64,000 nt of DNA from Gordonia sp. UBA5067 (GTDB lineage Bacteria > Actinomycetota > Actinomycetes > Mycobacteriales > Mycobacteriaceae), in contig NZ_DIAX01000028.1 in NCBI RefSeq assembly GCF_002414845.1, positions 36,807-100,806 of the forward strand. Direction: 5' to 3'. A program made the position numbers and the translations under genes. The stretch's first letter is position 1. The number at the start of each line of letters is the position of its first letter. Below, piece after piece: positions 11,173 to 21,048 of the stretch. The notes beneath the pieces are model-generated. The model searched no databases. It was not told the DNA's origin and saw only the letters and a list, made by a program, of their open reading frames with translations.

Positions 11173-11882
11173 TGGGAGTCGTTCGCCGGGTGGTGACCAC
11201 CCGGGAGGGGGGCGTATCGGTTGCGCCGTACGACTCATTCAACCTGGGCGACCACGTGGGTGACGATCCGCAGGCGGTCGCGGCCAATCGCTCCCGCCTG
11301 GCCCGGCACGTGGGCCTGCCCGATGAGCGGGTGGTGTGGATGGAGCAGATCCACAGCCCGACGATCACCGTCGTCGACGGGCCCGTCGACGGGCCCGTGC
11401 CGGCGACCGACGGATTGGTCACCGCAGCCCCGAATCTGGCACTGGCGGTGCTGACCGCCGACTGTGTGCCGGTGCTACTCAGCGACGATGAGGCCGGGGT
11501 GATTGGTGCGGTGCACGCGGGCCGGATCGGGGCCCGCAACGGCATTGTGGCCGAAGCGCTGCGCGTCATGGTCGGACTGGGCGCCGATCCGGCGCGGATC
11601 AGCGCACTCCTGGGGCCGGCCGCGTCCGGACACTTGTACGAAGTGCCGCCGGACATGGCGCGCGACGTGGAGGCGCGGCTGCCGGGGAGCATGTGCCGCA
11701 CCGGCGCCAATACGATCGGGCTCGACCTGCGGGCCGGAATCACGCGACAACTCGCTGCAGCCGGGGTCACCGCGATCGCCGTTGACCCTCGGTGCACGAT
11801 TGCCGATGAGCGGCTGTTCAGTCATCGCCGGGGTGCGCCAACCGGACGGTTGGCGTCAGTGATCTGGCGGGAGGCGCACTGA
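11172..11882 (+). CDS. pgeF: Laccase-domain protein, PgeF (YfiH) family
   Basis: Member of the multicopper-polyphenol oxidoreductase-like family that includes PgeF, reported to correct misincorporated residues in peptidoglycan precursors in E. coli and to act as a purine nucleoside hydrolase/phosphorylase in other bacteria. The 236-residue product carries VWMEQIHSP, LTADCVPVLL and GAVHAGRIGARNGIV, the His/Cys metal-binding positions of the family. It sits at its usual place after ftsZ (start ATG 11172, or GTG 11169) in TGATG overlap. The yggS gene that normally follows is absent. Confidence 0.9.
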   Translation: MGVVRRVVTTREGGVSVAPYDSFNLGDHVGDDPQAVAANRSRLARHVGLPDERVVWMEQIHSPTITVVDGPVDGPVPATDGLVTAAPNLALAVLTADCVPVLLSDDEAGVIGAVHAGRIGARNGIVAEALRVMVGLGADPARISALLGPAASGHLYEVPPDMARDVEARLPGSMCRTGANTIGLDLRAGITRQLAAAGVTAIAVDPRCTIADERLFSHRRGAPTGRLASVIWREAH

Positions 11883-12026
11883 TGGAATTGCTTGCGTGTC
11901 GTGCCGGGCGGGGGCCAGTGGCGAGGGCTACGGTAGGCAACAACAACAGATCACTTTGGTCACACGAGAAACATCAATCACAATCGTGACGCGGACCGTC
12001 GTCGCCGACCAACAGAGAGGCCCGAG

Positions 12027-12782
12027 ATGACCACGATGCAGAAGTTCAAGGCCTATTTCGGCATGGTTCCGCCGAGCGAGTACGAGGACGACTACCTCGA
12101 TGACGGGACCGGAGCGGTGCGCCGGGTGCGTGGACGTGGCGACTACGACGATCGGTACCGCCAGGACTCCTACCGCGACGGTGGTGGCTACGGCGATTCC
12201 TACGGTGACGAACCCTATGGCGCTGATGGGTTCGGCGGCAATCAGCACCATGCTGGCCGCTACGGAGACGAAGGCGACCTGCGCCGCGAGCGAATGCGCA
12301 CGTCGAGTCGCTACGACGAGGACGAGCGAGACTACGCCGCCGTCGGCAACGGCGGATATGTCTACACCGGTGCAACGCGGGGCGAGCCGCGCGGCGCTGC
12401 CCGGCTCGAGCCCTTGCAGCGTTCGGCCGGCGCGACGCTGCGCGCGGTGGGGGCATCGGCGGCAGCGGGTCACGACGCCGATTTGGACGGGGTGGGCGGC
12501 GACGGACAGAAGATCACCACGCTGCGCCCGTCGAGTTACAGCGAGGCCCGCACAATCGGCGAGCGGTTTCGCAACGGCAACCCGGTGATCATGGACCTGG
12601 TGGATATGAGCAACGCCGATGCCAAGCGCCTCGTCGACTTCGCCGCGGGCCTCGCCTTCGCATTGCGCGGCTCCTTCGACAAGGTTGCGACGAAGGTCTT
12701 TCTGCTGGCACCAGCCGATATCGACGTCTCGCCGGAGGACCGTCGACGGATCGCCGAGACCGGCTTCTACAGTCACTCCTAA
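12027..12782 (+). CDS. sepF: Septum protein SepF
   Basis: Membrane-tethering partner of FtsZ; in actinobacteria, which lack FtsA and ZipA, it is the main anchor. The 251-residue product begins with an amphipathic segment (MQKFKAYFGMV) fit for membrane binding. A long Asp/Tyr/Gly/Arg-rich disordered linker (about 18-150) follows, then the globular SepF domain from about 159 (KITTLRPSSYSEARTIGERF ... NADAKRLVDFAAGLAFAL). The ATG at 12027 follows AGAGAGG. The linker has many tyrosines in SYGD-like repeats. Confidence 0.93.
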   Translation: MTTMQKFKAYFGMVPPSEYEDDYLDDGTGAVRRVRGRGDYDDRYRQDSYRDGGGYGDSYGDEPYGADGFGGNQHHAGRYGDEGDLRRERMRTSSRYDEDERDYAAVGNGGYVYTGATRGEPRGAARLEPLQRSAGATLRAVGASAAAGHDADLDGVGGDGQKITTLRPSSYSEARTIGERFRNGNPVIMDLVDMSNADAKRLVDFAAGLAFALRGSFDKVATKVFLLAPADIDVSPEDRRRIAETGFYSHS

Positions 12783-12839
12783 TCGCGCCGCACCGACCCC
12801 GGAAGTGTCCCGGCGGCGGATTTGCGGCAGAGTGTCCCT

Positions 12840-13133
12840 GTGACCGTTTTCCTCACCGTCGTCGGCTATCTGCTCTGGGTGTACTGGATGCTGCTGCTCG
12901 CGCGACTGATACTCGAGCTGGTGCGCTCCTTCGCCCGAGACTGGCGGCCCAAGGGGGCCGTCGTCGTCGTCGTAGAAGTGATCTTCACCCTCACAGATCC
13001 GCCGATTAAATTGCTGCGCCGGGTGATTCCACCGCTCAACATCGGTGCGGTGCGGCTGGATTTGTCGCTGATGATCGCCCTTATTGTGGTGCTGATCGCC
13101 CGGCAGATCGTGATGGGCCTGGCTGCGGGCTGA
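12840..13133 (+). CDS. yggT: YggT-family membrane protein
   Basis: Small integral membrane protein of 97 residues with two hydrophobic stretches flanking a polar RSFARDWRPKG segment and a LTDPPIKLLRRVIPPL motif typical of YggT. Function is not established; it lies between sepF and wag31 in most Mycobacteriales and is assumed to act at the membrane near the divisome. I chose the GTG at 12840, which matches family N-termini, over a TTG at 12822. CAGAGT lies six bases before the GTG, so a leaderless start is possible. Confidence 0.88.
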   Translation: MTVFLTVVGYLLWVYWMLLLARLILELVRSFARDWRPKGAVVVVVEVIFTLTDPPIKLLRRVIPPLNIGAVRLDLSLMIALIVVLIARQIVMGLAAG

Positions 13134-13384
13134 ACGGGCTAACCCACTGGTCGGAATGAGATTGGACTAGGGTGGCTAGGGACGCAATGTCAATGTCAGG
13201 CGACCGTTGTGTTGCGAGACCATCTCGGGCCGGTGCGACCAGCGGGAGGTTTGTGACAGGATGGTGCGCTAGTGGCAGGACTGCCAGTTGTTGATGGAGC
13301 GTCGTGAGAGACGTTCGATGGGCAACAGCCACGAGGACGTTGAGGCGAGACTCGCCTTCGACACGGATGTAAGGGGAATGAGCC
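13134..13384 (+). other. Intergenic region upstream of wag31 with a 7+1+7 palindrome
   Basis: This 251-base gap has no supported gene. AGGCGAG at 13343-13349, one base, then CTCGCCT at 13351-13357 form a perfect palindrome about 28 bases before the wag31 ATG. It could be an operator or a leader hairpin. AAGGGGA at 13371-13377 is the wag31 ribosome-binding site. No confident -35/-10 pair is visible. Confidence 0.4.
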
Positions 13385-14176
13385 ATGCGGTTGACACCGG
13401 CTGATGTGCACAATGTCGCGTTCAGTAAACCGCCAATCGGCAAGCGCGGTTACAACGAGGACGAGGTCGATCAGTTCCTAGACTTCGTCGGGGCAGAACT
13501 CGCCCGACTCATCAGCGAGAACAACGAGCTCTCCACGCGCGTGGAGGAGCTCGAGTCTGAGGTCGCGCACGCCCGGGCCGCTGGTGGTCCCGCCCCCGTC
13601 CAGGCCCCGCTCGCCCCCGCGCCGGTCCCGGTCTATGCTGCCCCGGAGCCGCCGCGGCCCGCCGTGGTCAGTGACGACGACGCCAATGCCCGCGCAGCCC
13701 GGGTCCTCGCGCTCGCGCAGGACACGGCCGACCGGCTCACCGCCACGGCCCGGACGGAGTCGGAAAGCGTACTGGGCGACGCGCGCAATCGTGCCGACGC
13801 CATCGTCGCCGACGCGCAGGCTAAAGCCGACGGAATCTTCGTCGATGCCCGGCAGCGCGCCGAAGCCATCCTGGCCGATGCACAAACCCGCTCGGAGGCT
13901 CAGTTGCGCCAGGCTGCCGAGCGTGCGGATGCGATGGAAGCCGATGCGCAGCGCAAACACAGCGAATTCCAGGCGATGTTCAGCCAGCAGCGCGGACTGC
14001 TTGAGGGGCGTATTGAGCAACTCAAGACCTATGAACGCGAGTATCGGACCCGGCTGAAGACCTACCTGGAGTCGCAGCTGGAGGAACTTGACCAGCGCGG
14101 GAGTGCCGCGCCGGTCGATGGTGGTCGTGAGGCTATCGCCGATTCCGGGGGCTACCCGGGCAACGAGTTGGGCTGA
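13385..14176 (+). CDS. wag31: Polar-growth scaffold Wag31 (DivIVA)
   Basis: Coiled-coil protein that binds curved membrane at the pole and directs tip growth of the cell wall; essential in mycobacteria and a known PknA/B substrate. The 263-residue product has the DivIVA N-terminal domain ([33 protein letters not shown]), a first coiled coil to about 60, a Pro/Ala-rich linker (70-95) and a long second coiled coil with alternating Ala/Gln/Asp-Ala-Arg repeats. The phosphorylation-type region is less clear. A good AAGGGGA site precedes the ATG. Confidence 0.95.
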   Translation: MRLTPADVHNVAFSKPPIGKRGYNEDEVDQFLDFVGAELARLISENNELSTRVEELESEVAHARAAGGPAPVQAPLAPAPVPVYAAPEPPRPAVVSDDDANARAARVLALAQDTADRLTATARTESESVLGDARNRADAIVADAQAKADGIFVDARQRAEAILADAQTRSEAQLRQAAERADAMEADAQRKHSEFQAMFSQQRGLLEGRIEQLKTYEREYRTRLKTYLESQLEELDQRGSAAPVDGGREAIADSGGYPGNELG

Positions 14177-14198
14177 CGCCGATCGGGGGGTGTGAACC

Positions 14199-15125
14199 AT
14201 GTTGAGTGCTGCCATTGTCGCCGCTGTCGCGGCGTTCGGACTGCTGGTCGCCGGATTGGTGACCGGGCAGGTGTGGCTGGCGATCGCCTGTGTGGTCGCC
14301 GCCGTGATCGGACTGGTCCTGTTGGTGATCGACCTCCGCCGGGGTGCCCGCCAAACCGCGCTGGAGGACGCGCCGACTACCGGCGCCTTTCTCGGTGAGG
14401 ACGTCGATGCCTTCGTCGCCCAGCGCGAGGCCCAGCGCGAGGCGCGGCGCGAGGCCGGCACCGGCGGGATGTCCCTCGGACGGGTGGCCGCGGTCGGCGG
14501 ATTCCGCGAGGCGGAGCCGGACTTCACCGGTCCGCTCAACCTCGCCGGGCTCGCGCAGCCGGGTGCAGCTGCGCCAGCGGGCGACCGGCCCATGGGTCGG
14601 CCATCCCAACCGCCGATGATGGCTCCCGCCCCGGCCCAGTCGGCCCCGGCCCAGTCGGCCCCGGCCCAGTCGGCCCCGGCCCAGTCGGCCCCGGCCCAGT
14701 CGGCCCCGGCCCAGTCGGCCCCGGCCCAGTCGGCCCCGATCACCGGACCGTCTTTCACCCTGCCGACGGTGTCCGCACCCCGCCGGCCGCCCGCCGACAC
14801 CGGGAGCGGGGCGATTCGGACTGGTCCGGGGCACCGCCGCGTCGGTAATCTGCACGACTACGTCGCCTCGACCGGGTCCGTTCCGCGGGTTGAGGCCAGC
14901 GGAACGATTCCCGCCGACAACAGCGAGCCAGGCACGATTCGTTGGGAGTCCTCGATTCCGCCTGCCGGGTCAGCGCTGGTGTCCGACCAGTCACGGGAAG
15001 CTATTCGGCATGTCAACGACCTTCCGCCGACGCCGCCGACACCGCGGCGGGCCCGGCGTGACGAGCCGCCGCGGGCCAAGCCGATCGACCCGCTGGATCC
15101 CAATTGGCGTCCGCCGCGCGACTGA
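14199..15125 (+). CDS. Two-TM membrane protein with PAQSA tandem repeat (Rv2144c-like)
   Basis: No catalytic domain is recognised. Residues 1-50 form two hydrophobic helices ending in DLRRGAR, like the small membrane protein that follows wag31 in M. tuberculosis (Rv2144c). The rest is a long hydrophilic tail: a charged QREAQREARREA stretch, a Pro/Ala region containing seven copies of APAQS (about 144-180), and a basic, proline-rich end (PIDPLDPNWRPPRD). The position and topology suggest a role near the polar growth or division machinery, but that is inference. The ATG at 14199 lies 22 bases after the wag31 stop. Confidence 0.75.
   Translation: MLSAAIVAAVAAFGLLVAGLVTGQVWLAIACVVAAVIGLVLLVIDLRRGARQTALEDAPTTGAFLGEDVDAFVAQREAQREARREAGTGGMSLGRVAAVGGFREAEPDFTGPLNLAGLAQPGAAAPAGDRPMGRPSQPPMMAPAPAQSAPAQSAPAQSAPAQSAPAQSAPAQSAPAQSAPITGPSFTLPTVSAPRRPPADTGSGAIRTGPGHRRVGNLHDYVASTGSVPRVEASGTIPADNSEPGTIRWESSIPPAGSALVSDQSREAIRHVNDLPPTPPTPRRARRDEPPRAKPIDPLDPNWRPPRD
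14628..14738 (+). repeat. 15-bp in-frame tandem repeat (PAQSA units)
   Basis: A 15-base unit CGGCCCCGGCCCAGT is repeated without mismatch six times at 14641-14730, with partial copies on both sides. It encodes about seven APAQS pentapeptides in the tail of the membrane protein. Because the unit is a multiple of three, copy-number change would keep the frame. Perfect identity at the DNA level points to recent slippage. Confidence 0.9.
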
Positions 15126-15132
15126 CTAGACT
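15104..15132 (+). promoter_or_regulatory. Promoter of the ileS T-box leader
   Basis: TTGGCG at 15104-15109 and TAGACT at 15127-15132 are separated by exactly 17 bases. Transcription would begin near 15139, just before the T-box stem I, so the leader would have the compact form seen in other actinobacterial ileS genes. The -35 lies in the 3' end of the upstream coding region. Confidence 0.6.
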
Positions 15133-15138
15133 GTCGAC

Positions 15139-15365
15139 TGCGTCGATCCGGCAATCACCGGGGAGCACTCGGAAGAACAGGGGCGCCGCCCTCGGCGGCG
15201 ACCCAGAGTAGAACCGAGCGGGTCTGGGCCCGTCATAGCCCGACTGAAAGAGTGGCCGTTGCACCGCCCGCCGGGCGCCGCGATCGGCAAGCGGGGTGGT
15301 ACCGCGACGACCGGCCTCATGGCCGACGGCGTCCCCGTGCTGGTGAACGAGCACGGAGGTACTGC
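15139..15365 (+). ncRNA. Translational T-box riboswitch of ileS
   Basis: This leader senses uncharged tRNA-Ile and controls translation of ileS. Matches to the known mycobacterial and Nocardia ileS T-boxes are the isoleucine specifier ATC at 15154-15156 in an AATCACCGGGGAGC context, the middle part AGTAGAACCGAGCGGGT, and the T-box core GGGTGGTACCGCG at 15294-15306. A hairpin CCGTGCT (15335-15341) / AGCACGG (15350-15356) runs into the Shine-Dalgarno GGAGG at 15355-15359. There is no U-run terminator, so control is by hiding the ribosome site. The short stem I resembles the ultrashort class. Confidence 0.93.
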
Positions 15366-18300
15366 GTGGCAACGCCCGATCGACCCTATCCCGTCGTCGA
15401 CCTGACCGGCGGCACCCCGCGTGCGCCGAGGTTCCCCGATATCGAACAGACGGTACTGGCGTACTGGGATGTCGATGGAACTTTTGCCGCGTCGATCGAA
15501 AACAGGTCCACCGCGCCGGAGTTTGTCTTTTATGACGGACCGCCGTTCGCCAATGGGCTGCCGCACTACGGCCATCTGCTGACCGGCTACGTCAAGGACG
15601 TGATCCCGCGGTTCCAGACGATGCGCGGCAAGCGTGTGGAACGCCGGTTCGGGTGGGACACCCACGGGCTCCCCGCGGAACTCGAAGCAGAGCGGCAACT
15701 CGGCATCACCGACAAGGCGCAGATCGAGACGATGGGCGTCGACAAGTTCAACGAGTACTGCCGCGATTCGGTGCTGCGCTACACCGGCGAGTGGCGGACC
15801 TATGTTCAACGACAGGCGCGGTGGGTTGATTTCGACAACGACTACAAGACGCTCGACCTCGACTTCATGGAATCGGTCATGTGGGCGTTCAAAGAGCTCT
15901 ACGACAAGGGTCTGATCTATCAGGGCTACCGGGTGCTGCCGTACAGCTGGTACGAGCAGACGCCGCTGAGTAACCAGGAGTCCAAGCTCGACGACGCATA
16001 CCGGATGCGCCAGGACCCGGCGCTGACGGTAACCATGCCGCTGCACGCCGGCGCAGGTGCCGACGGACCGCACGCAGAGTTGAACGGCGTGAACGCGCTG
16101 ATCTGGACGACGACTCCGTGGACGTTGCCGTCGAACCTGGCGATCGCCGTGCACCCCGATACCGAGTACTCACACGTTCGCACCGCTCAGGGTACCGACT
16201 ACCTCTTGGCTACCGCGCTGGTCGGCTCCTATACGCGCGAGCTGGGGGAGGTACAGACCATCGGCACCTATCTCGGAAGCGAGTTGGCCGGGCTGGCCTA
16301 CACCCCGCCGTTCGACTATTTCCGGGGCCACCCGAACGCCCACCGCGTGCTCCTTGCCGACTACGTCACGACCGACTCGGGCACCGGCGTGGTTCATCTG
16401 GCGCCGGCATTCGGCGAAGAGGACATGGACGTCGCCGCGGCCAACGGGATCGAGGTGGTACAGCCGCTGGATCCGGGCGGCCGCTTCACCGAACTGGTGC
16501 CCGACTACGAGGGGCAGATGATCTTCGATGCCAACCCGGCCATCATCAAAGATCTCAAGGGCCGGGATCGGGTCCTGCGGCACGAGACGATCGAGCACTC
16601 CTATCCGCATTCGTGGCGGTCGGGCCAGCCGCTGATCTACATGGCGGTGCCCTCGTGGTTCGTCGACGTGACCGCCGTGAAGCCGCGCATGATCGAGCTG
16701 AACCAAGAGATCTCCTGGTCGCCGGCGCACCTGCGTGACGGACAGTTCGGCAAGTGGCTCGAAGGCGCCAAGGATTGGAACATCAGCCGCAATCGGTATT
16801 GGGGAGCGCCGATCCCGGTTTGGATCTCCGACGATCCCGCCCACCCGCGGATCGACGTGTACGGCAGCCTCGACGAACTCGAGCGCGATTTCGGGGTGCG
16901 TCCAGACGATCTGCACCGCCCGGGAATCGACGAGCTGGTCCGTCCCAACCCGGACGATCCGGCCGGGCGTTCGATGATGCGCCGGGTGCCGGAGGTCCTC
17001 GACTGCTGGTTCGAGTCCGGGTCGATGCCGTATGCCCAGGTCCACTACCCGTTCGAGAATCGCGATTGGTTCGATGGGAATGCCGCGACCGGTGTCCTGC
17101 CGCACAATCCGGGCGACTTCATCGTCGAGTACAACGGGCAGACGCGCGGCTGGTTCTACAATCTGCACGTCCTGGCCACGGCGCTGTTCGACCGTCCCGC
17201 GTTCCGCAACGTGTCCTCGCACGGGATCGTGCTGGGTGATGACGGACAGAAGATGAGCAAGTCGAAGCGCAACTTCCCCGACGTCAACGAGGTCTTCGAC
17301 CGCGACGGCTCCGACGCGATGCGCTGGTTCCTGATGGCGTCGCCGATTTTGCGCGGTGGCAACCTCATCGTCACCGAGCAGGGTATCCGCGAGGGAGTCC
17401 GGCAGGCACTGCTACCGCTGTGGAACGCCTACAGCTTCCTGCAGCTCTACGCCGAGCGGCCCGCCACCTGGCGGACCGATTCCGATCACGTGCTCGACCG
17501 CTACATCCTGTCAAAGCTCGCCCTGACCCGCGACGAGATCACCGATGCGATGGAGATCTTCGACATCTCCGGTGCGTGCGAGTCGTTTCGCGAGTTCTGC
17601 GAGTCGCTCACCAACTGGTATGTGCGTCGTTCGCGTGCGCGGTTCTGGGCCGGGCAGGATGACGATCCGGCGGCCTTCGACACCCTCTACACGGTGCTGG
17701 AGGTGGCCAGCCGACTCGCGGCTCCGCTGCTGCCGCTGGCGACCGAGGCGATCTGGCGGGGCCTCACCGGGGGGCGGTCGGTGCATCTGACTGACTGGCC
17801 GTCAGCGCACGACCTGCCACGCGATCTGGAACTCGTGTCCGCGATGGACGAGGTCCGGGCGGTCTGTTCGGTCACCTCCAGGGTGCGCAAGGCCAACAAA
17901 CTGCGGGTCCGCCTGCCGTTGTCGCAGCTGACGATCGCCTCGTCGACCGCAATGCGACTGGCGCCCTACACCGATCTGATCGCCGACGAGATGAATGTGA
18001 AGTCCGTAGCGCTGCATACTGACCCGTCCGAATTCGGCAGCAGTGAAATCGTGGTGAACGCACGGGCGGCGGGTCCGCGGCTGGGTAAAGACGTGCAGCG
18101 TGTGATCAAGGCGGTCAAGGCCGGAGACTGGTCGGTAGAGGCCGGCGCCGACGGAGCCGAGACAGTCGTCGCCGGTGGTGTTGAACTGCGCGCGGGCGAA
18201 TACACCCGCAAGCTAGTGGCCGCCGCCCCCGATTCGACGGCGGAGTTGCCCGGGGGAGCCGGGCTGGTGGTGCTCGACACCGCGGTCACGCCCGCACTGG

Positions 18301-18548
18301 AGGCCGAGGGCTGGGCCAAGGACCGGGTGCGCGAGCTCCAAGAGGCGCGCCGTGACCTCGACCTGGATATCATCGACCGGATTGTGGTGCGGCTAGCAGT
18401 GCCCGCTGACCGGGCGGCGTGGGCACACGCCCACGCCGGGCTGATCGCCGACGAGGTGCTCGCCACCGACTTCGCGATCGACGCCGACGGCCTGCCCGGG
18501 GCGGTCGAACTCGGCGACGGTGTGAGCGCGGACATCCGCAAGGCCTGA
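15366..18548 (+). CDS. ileS: Isoleucyl-tRNA synthetase
   Basis: Class I synthetase that charges tRNA-Ile. The 1060-residue product has the HIGH-type motif HYGH at 67-70, the CP1 editing domain (about 180-400), KMSKS at 629-633 and an anticodon-binding C-terminal region. Sequence style (long form, [23 protein letters not shown]) is that of the eukaryote-like IleS found in actinobacteria. The GTG at 15366 lies six bases after GGAGG; a longer frame from 15252 would cross the T-box core and is rejected. dinB begins one base after the stop. Confidence 0.97.
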   Translation: MATPDRPYPVVDLTGGTPRAPRFPDIEQTVLAYWDVDGTFAASIENRSTAPEFVFYDGPPFANGLPHYGHLLTGYVKDVIPRFQTMRGKRVERRFGWDTHGLPAELEAERQLGITDKAQIETMGVDKFNEYCRDSVLRYTGEWRTYVQRQARWVDFDNDYKTLDLDFMESVMWAFKELYDKGLIYQGYRVLPYSWYEQTPLSNQESKLDDAYRMRQDPALTVTMPLHAGAGADGPHAELNGVNALIWTTTPWTLPSNLAIAVHPDTEYSHVRTAQGTDYLLATALVGSYTRELGEVQTIGTYLGSELAGLAYTPPFDYFRGHPNAHRVLLADYVTTDSGTGVVHLAPAFGEEDMDVAAANGIEVVQPLDPGGRFTELVPDYEGQMIFDANPAIIKDLKGRDRVLRHETIEHSYPHSWRSGQPLIYMAVPSWFVDVTAVKPRMIELNQEISWSPAHLRDGQFGKWLEGAKDWNISRNRYWGAPIPVWISDDPAHPRIDVYGSLDELERDFGVRPDDLHRPGIDELVRPNPDDPAGRSMMRRVPEVLDCWFESGSMPYAQVHYPFENRDWFDGNAATGVLPHNPGDFIVEYNGQTRGWFYNLHVLATALFDRPAFRNVSSHGIVLGDDGQKMSKSKRNFPDVNEVFDRDGSDAMRWFLMASPILRGGNLIVTEQGIREGVRQALLPLWNAYSFLQLYAERPATWRTDSDHVLDRYILSKLALTRDEITDAMEIFDISGACESFREFCESLTNWYVRRSRARFWAGQDDDPAAFDTLYTVLEVASRLAAPLLPLATEAIWRGLTGGRSVHLTDWPSAHDLPRDLELVSAMDEVRAVCSVTSRVRKANKLRVRLPLSQLTIASSTAMRLAPYTDLIADEMNVKSVALHTDPSEFGSSEIVVNARAAGPRLGKDVQRVIKAVKAGDWSVEAGADGAETVVAGGVELRAGEYTRKLVAAAPDSTAELPGGAGLVVLDTAVTPALEAEGWAKDRVRELQEARRDLDLDIIDRIVVRLAVPADRAAWAHAHAGLIADEVLATDFAIDADGLPGAVELGDGVSADIRKA

Positions 18549-18549
18549 G

Positions 18550-19932
18550 GTGGCGAAGGACGATCCGCGCCAGATCAGCAATCGGTGGGTGCTGCATCTG
18601 GACATGGACGCCTTCTTTGCGTCGGTCGAACAGCTGACCCGCCCAACGCTGCGCGGGCGGCCGGTGCTCGTCGGGGGCCGCGGCGGCCGGGGCGTCGTCG
18701 CCGGGGCCAGCTACGAGGCCCGCGCGTATGGCGCGCGATCGGCGATGCCGATGCATCAGGCTCGGCGTCTCGTCGGCGCCCCGGCGGTGGTGGTACCGCC
18801 GCGCGGCGCGGTGTATCGGGCAGCGAGCGAGCGAGTCTTCGGTGCTGTGCGCGAGTCCATTCCCGTCATCGAAATGCTGTCCTTCGACGAGGCGTTCGGA
18901 GAGCCCGCCGAGCTGGCCGGGGCGGGTTCGGACGACGCGCGGGCCTTTGCCGAAGCCCTGCGCGAGCGGATCCGCCGGCAGACGGGCCTGACGGCCTCGG
19001 TGGGCGCCGGCAGCGGCAAGCAGATCGCCAAGATCGCCTCGGGTGCCGCCAAGCCAGACGGAGTGCTGGTGATCGAACCCGATCGCGAGTTGACCTACCT
19101 CCACGCGTTGCCGGTCCGCAAGCTGTGGGGAATCGGGCCGGTATCGGGAGATCGGTTGGCGCGCTTGGGGATTGAGACGATCGGCGACTTCGCGGCGCTG
19201 GCGCCGACCGAGGCGGCCTCGGTGTTGGGGGCGAAGATCGGGCTGGCCCTGCACGAGTTGGCCCGCGGGATCGACGAGCGACCGGTGCGCGAGCGCGCCG
19301 AGGCCAAGCAGATCAGCTCGGAGTCGACGCTGGCCGTGGACATCGTCGACCTGGTCCCGTTGCGCGAGGAGATTTCGCGAGCTGCGGCAGATGCTCATCG
19401 TCGCCTCTCGACCGATGGCCGGCTGGCCCGCACGGTGGTGCTGAAACTGCGCCGCGCCGACATGTCGGTGCTGACCCGGTCGCTCACGCTGGCAGTCGGT
19501 GCGGCAGATCTCGTGGATCTCACCGCGGCAGCGCAGCGCCTCGCACTCGATCCGCGCGACATCGGGCCGATCCGGCTCGTCGGCGTCGGCTACTCGGGCC
19601 TGACCACCGCCGAGCAGTTCACCCTGTTCGACAGCCCGGCCGGCGAGGTGATCGGGGAGGCTGCGCCCGATGACGACTCACCCGAGCTCACCGCGGCCGG
19701 ACTCGACAGCGCCTTCGGTGAGTCGCAGGAGTCGGGCTGGGCCACCGGCTCTGACGTCCGCCACAACGAATACGGTCACGGGTGGGTGCAGGGCACCGGC
19801 CATGGAGTGGTGACGGTCCGCTTCGAAACGCGCGCCACCGGGCCGGGAATCGCCCGGACATTTACCCTGCCCGAACCCTTCCTCCAGATCGCCGACCCAC
19901 TCGATTCGCTCGACTGGAACGAACCGGGCTAG
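18550..19932 (+). CDS. dinB: DNA polymerase IV (Y-family, DinB)
   Basis: Translesion DNA polymerase of 460 residues. Palm motifs are [13 protein letters not shown] near residue 16 with the aromatic steric gate, [14 protein letters not shown], and SFDEAFGE carrying the second metal-binding Asp-Glu. Then come a thumb with the HhH-type [20 protein letters not shown] and the little-finger domain. QFTLF at about 356-360 fits the sliding-clamp binding motif. GTG start at 18550. The TAG stop shares bases with the stop of the convergent asparaginase gene. Position after ileS matches mycobacterial dinX. Confidence 0.94.
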   Translation: MAKDDPRQISNRWVLHLDMDAFFASVEQLTRPTLRGRPVLVGGRGGRGVVAGASYEARAYGARSAMPMHQARRLVGAPAVVVPPRGAVYRAASERVFGAVRESIPVIEMLSFDEAFGEPAELAGAGSDDARAFAEALRERIRRQTGLTASVGAGSGKQIAKIASGAAKPDGVLVIEPDRELTYLHALPVRKLWGIGPVSGDRLARLGIETIGDFAALAPTEAASVLGAKIGLALHELARGIDERPVRERAEAKQISSESTLAVDIVDLVPLREEISRAAADAHRRLSTDGRLARTVVLKLRRADMSVLTRSLTLAVGAADLVDLTAAAQRLALDPRDIGPIRLVGVGYSGLTTAEQFTLFDSPAGEVIGEAAPDDDSPELTAAGLDSAFGESQESGWATGSDVRHNEYGHGWVQGTGHGVVTVRFETRATGPGIARTFTLPEPFLQIADPLDSLDWNEPG

Positions 19933-20894
19933 GCGGGACCCGACCGCGCGAGGAAGTCGGCGATGTCATCGCGGGAGGCGCCAGCGGTCAGCAGGGCGAT
20001 CACCGCCATGCGGGCCTGCGGGGCACGCAGCCACGCGGAGACGAGGGCGCCCGCGGCGACGAGATCGACGGCACCGCCGCCGCCGCCGTAGCGGGCGGCC
20101 ACCTTCCCATAGGGGACGCGGGTGCTCACCACGACCGTGACGCCTTGCTGCACCGCCAGGGACACCTGTGCGGTGATGTCCGGATGGGTGTTGCCCGAGC
20201 CGGTGGCGGAGAGAACGATGCCTGCGGCGTGTTGGGATACGGCCGCCGCGATCGTGCCGGGACTTACCCCCGGATACAGCGCGAGGGTGTCCACTCGTGC
20301 GGTGCGCCCCGCCGGTACCGGTAAATCGGCCAGTGGTCGACCAAGGCCGGGGTGTACGACATCGTAGGCGCGAAGAGCCTCGGTATCGACTTTGAATAGA
20401 CCCCGGACGGGCTGCGGGTCGCCGCCCACCACCACCTGGACCCCTCGCCCGACCGAATCCGGATCGAGGGCGCAGGCAATGGCGGCGACAATGTTGCCCG
20501 GGCCGTCGGCGTCGGGCTGATCGCTGGGCAGCTGCGCCCCGGTGAACACGACGGGCCGCCGGTCATGGGCGTACAGGTCGACCAGGAAGGCCGTTTCCTC
20601 CATCGTGTCGGTGCCGTGTGTCACAACGACCCCGGTGACGCTGGGGTCGGCCAGGGCACCGATGACCGCCGTCGCGATGATGAACTGGTCGTGCGTTCGT
20701 AGGGCGGAGGAGTCCCGGGTCATCAGGTCGATCGTGGCGATATCCGGCTTCGCGGTGGTTCCGGCCTGGTCAAAGGCTGCCTGTGCGAGGTTCATGAGAT
20801 CACCGGAGTGCAGGACCGGAACCGCGCCCCCGGCGGTTTGATGGGCGGCCACGGTGCCGCCGGTGGTGATGAGCGCGATCCGCTTTGACGCCAT
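19929..20894 (-). CDS. ansA: L-asparaginase (type I/II family)
   Basis: Hydrolyses asparagine to aspartate and ammonia. The 321-residue product shows the two active-site threonine motifs, ITTGGTVA at 9-16 and [13 protein letters not shown] near 85, and the C-terminal asparaginase domain. No signal peptide is seen, so it is probably cytoplasmic. I chose the ATG complementary to 20892-20894: a longer frame upstream is not family sequence, and a promoter is placed for a leaderless start at this ATG. It runs convergent to dinB with overlapping stops, the same order as M. tuberculosis ansA. Confidence 0.94.
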   Translation of the reverse strand: MASKRIALITTGGTVAAHQTAGGAVPVLHSGDLMNLAQAAFDQAGTTAKPDIATIDLMTRDSSALRTHDQFIIATAVIGALADPSVTGVVVTHGTDTMEETAFLVDLYAHDRRPVVFTGAQLPSDQPDADGPGNIVAAIACALDPDSVGRGVQVVVGGDPQPVRGLFKVDTEALRAYDVVHPGLGRPLADLPVPAGRTARVDTLALYPGVSPGTIAAAVSQHAAGIVLSATGSGNTHPDITAQVSLAVQQGVTVVVSTRVPYGKVAARYGGGGGAVDLVAAGALVSAWLRAPQARMAVIALLTAGASRDDIADFLARSGPA

Positions 20895-20929
20895 GTGTCC
20901 AGCCTGTGGGAACCAACCGCCGTGGTCAA
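20895..20929 (-). promoter_or_regulatory. Leaderless promoter of the asparaginase gene
   Basis: On the minus strand TTGACC (20929-20924), a 17-base spacer and CAGGCT (20906-20901) lie six bases before the ATG. A transcript starting seven or so bases after the -10 would begin at the start codon. No Shine-Dalgarno sequence is present. Confidence 0.6.
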
Positions 20930-21048
20930 GCGTTGTCGGCATGTTGACTGCTGCGAATACCAGCTTTGCGGGGTCGCGTGAACTAGCCTCGTTGAGGGCT
21001 TTGGCATAGTGGAGTGCGGCGCAATGGCCGTCAGAGAAGGATGGAAAC

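Noticed and set aside
11882-11989. 35-codon open frame starting at the pgeF stop (TGATG)
   Set aside because: No similarity to YggS and no ribosome site; too short to call without conservation.
13478-14800. Minus-strand frame with GADWA repeat
   Set aside because: Antisense reading of the PAQSA repeat; no start signal or family match.
15252-15365. Longer IleS reading frame starting at ATG 15252
   Set aside because: It would cross the T-box core and the sequestering hairpin; the family start and Shine-Dalgarno support GTG 15366.
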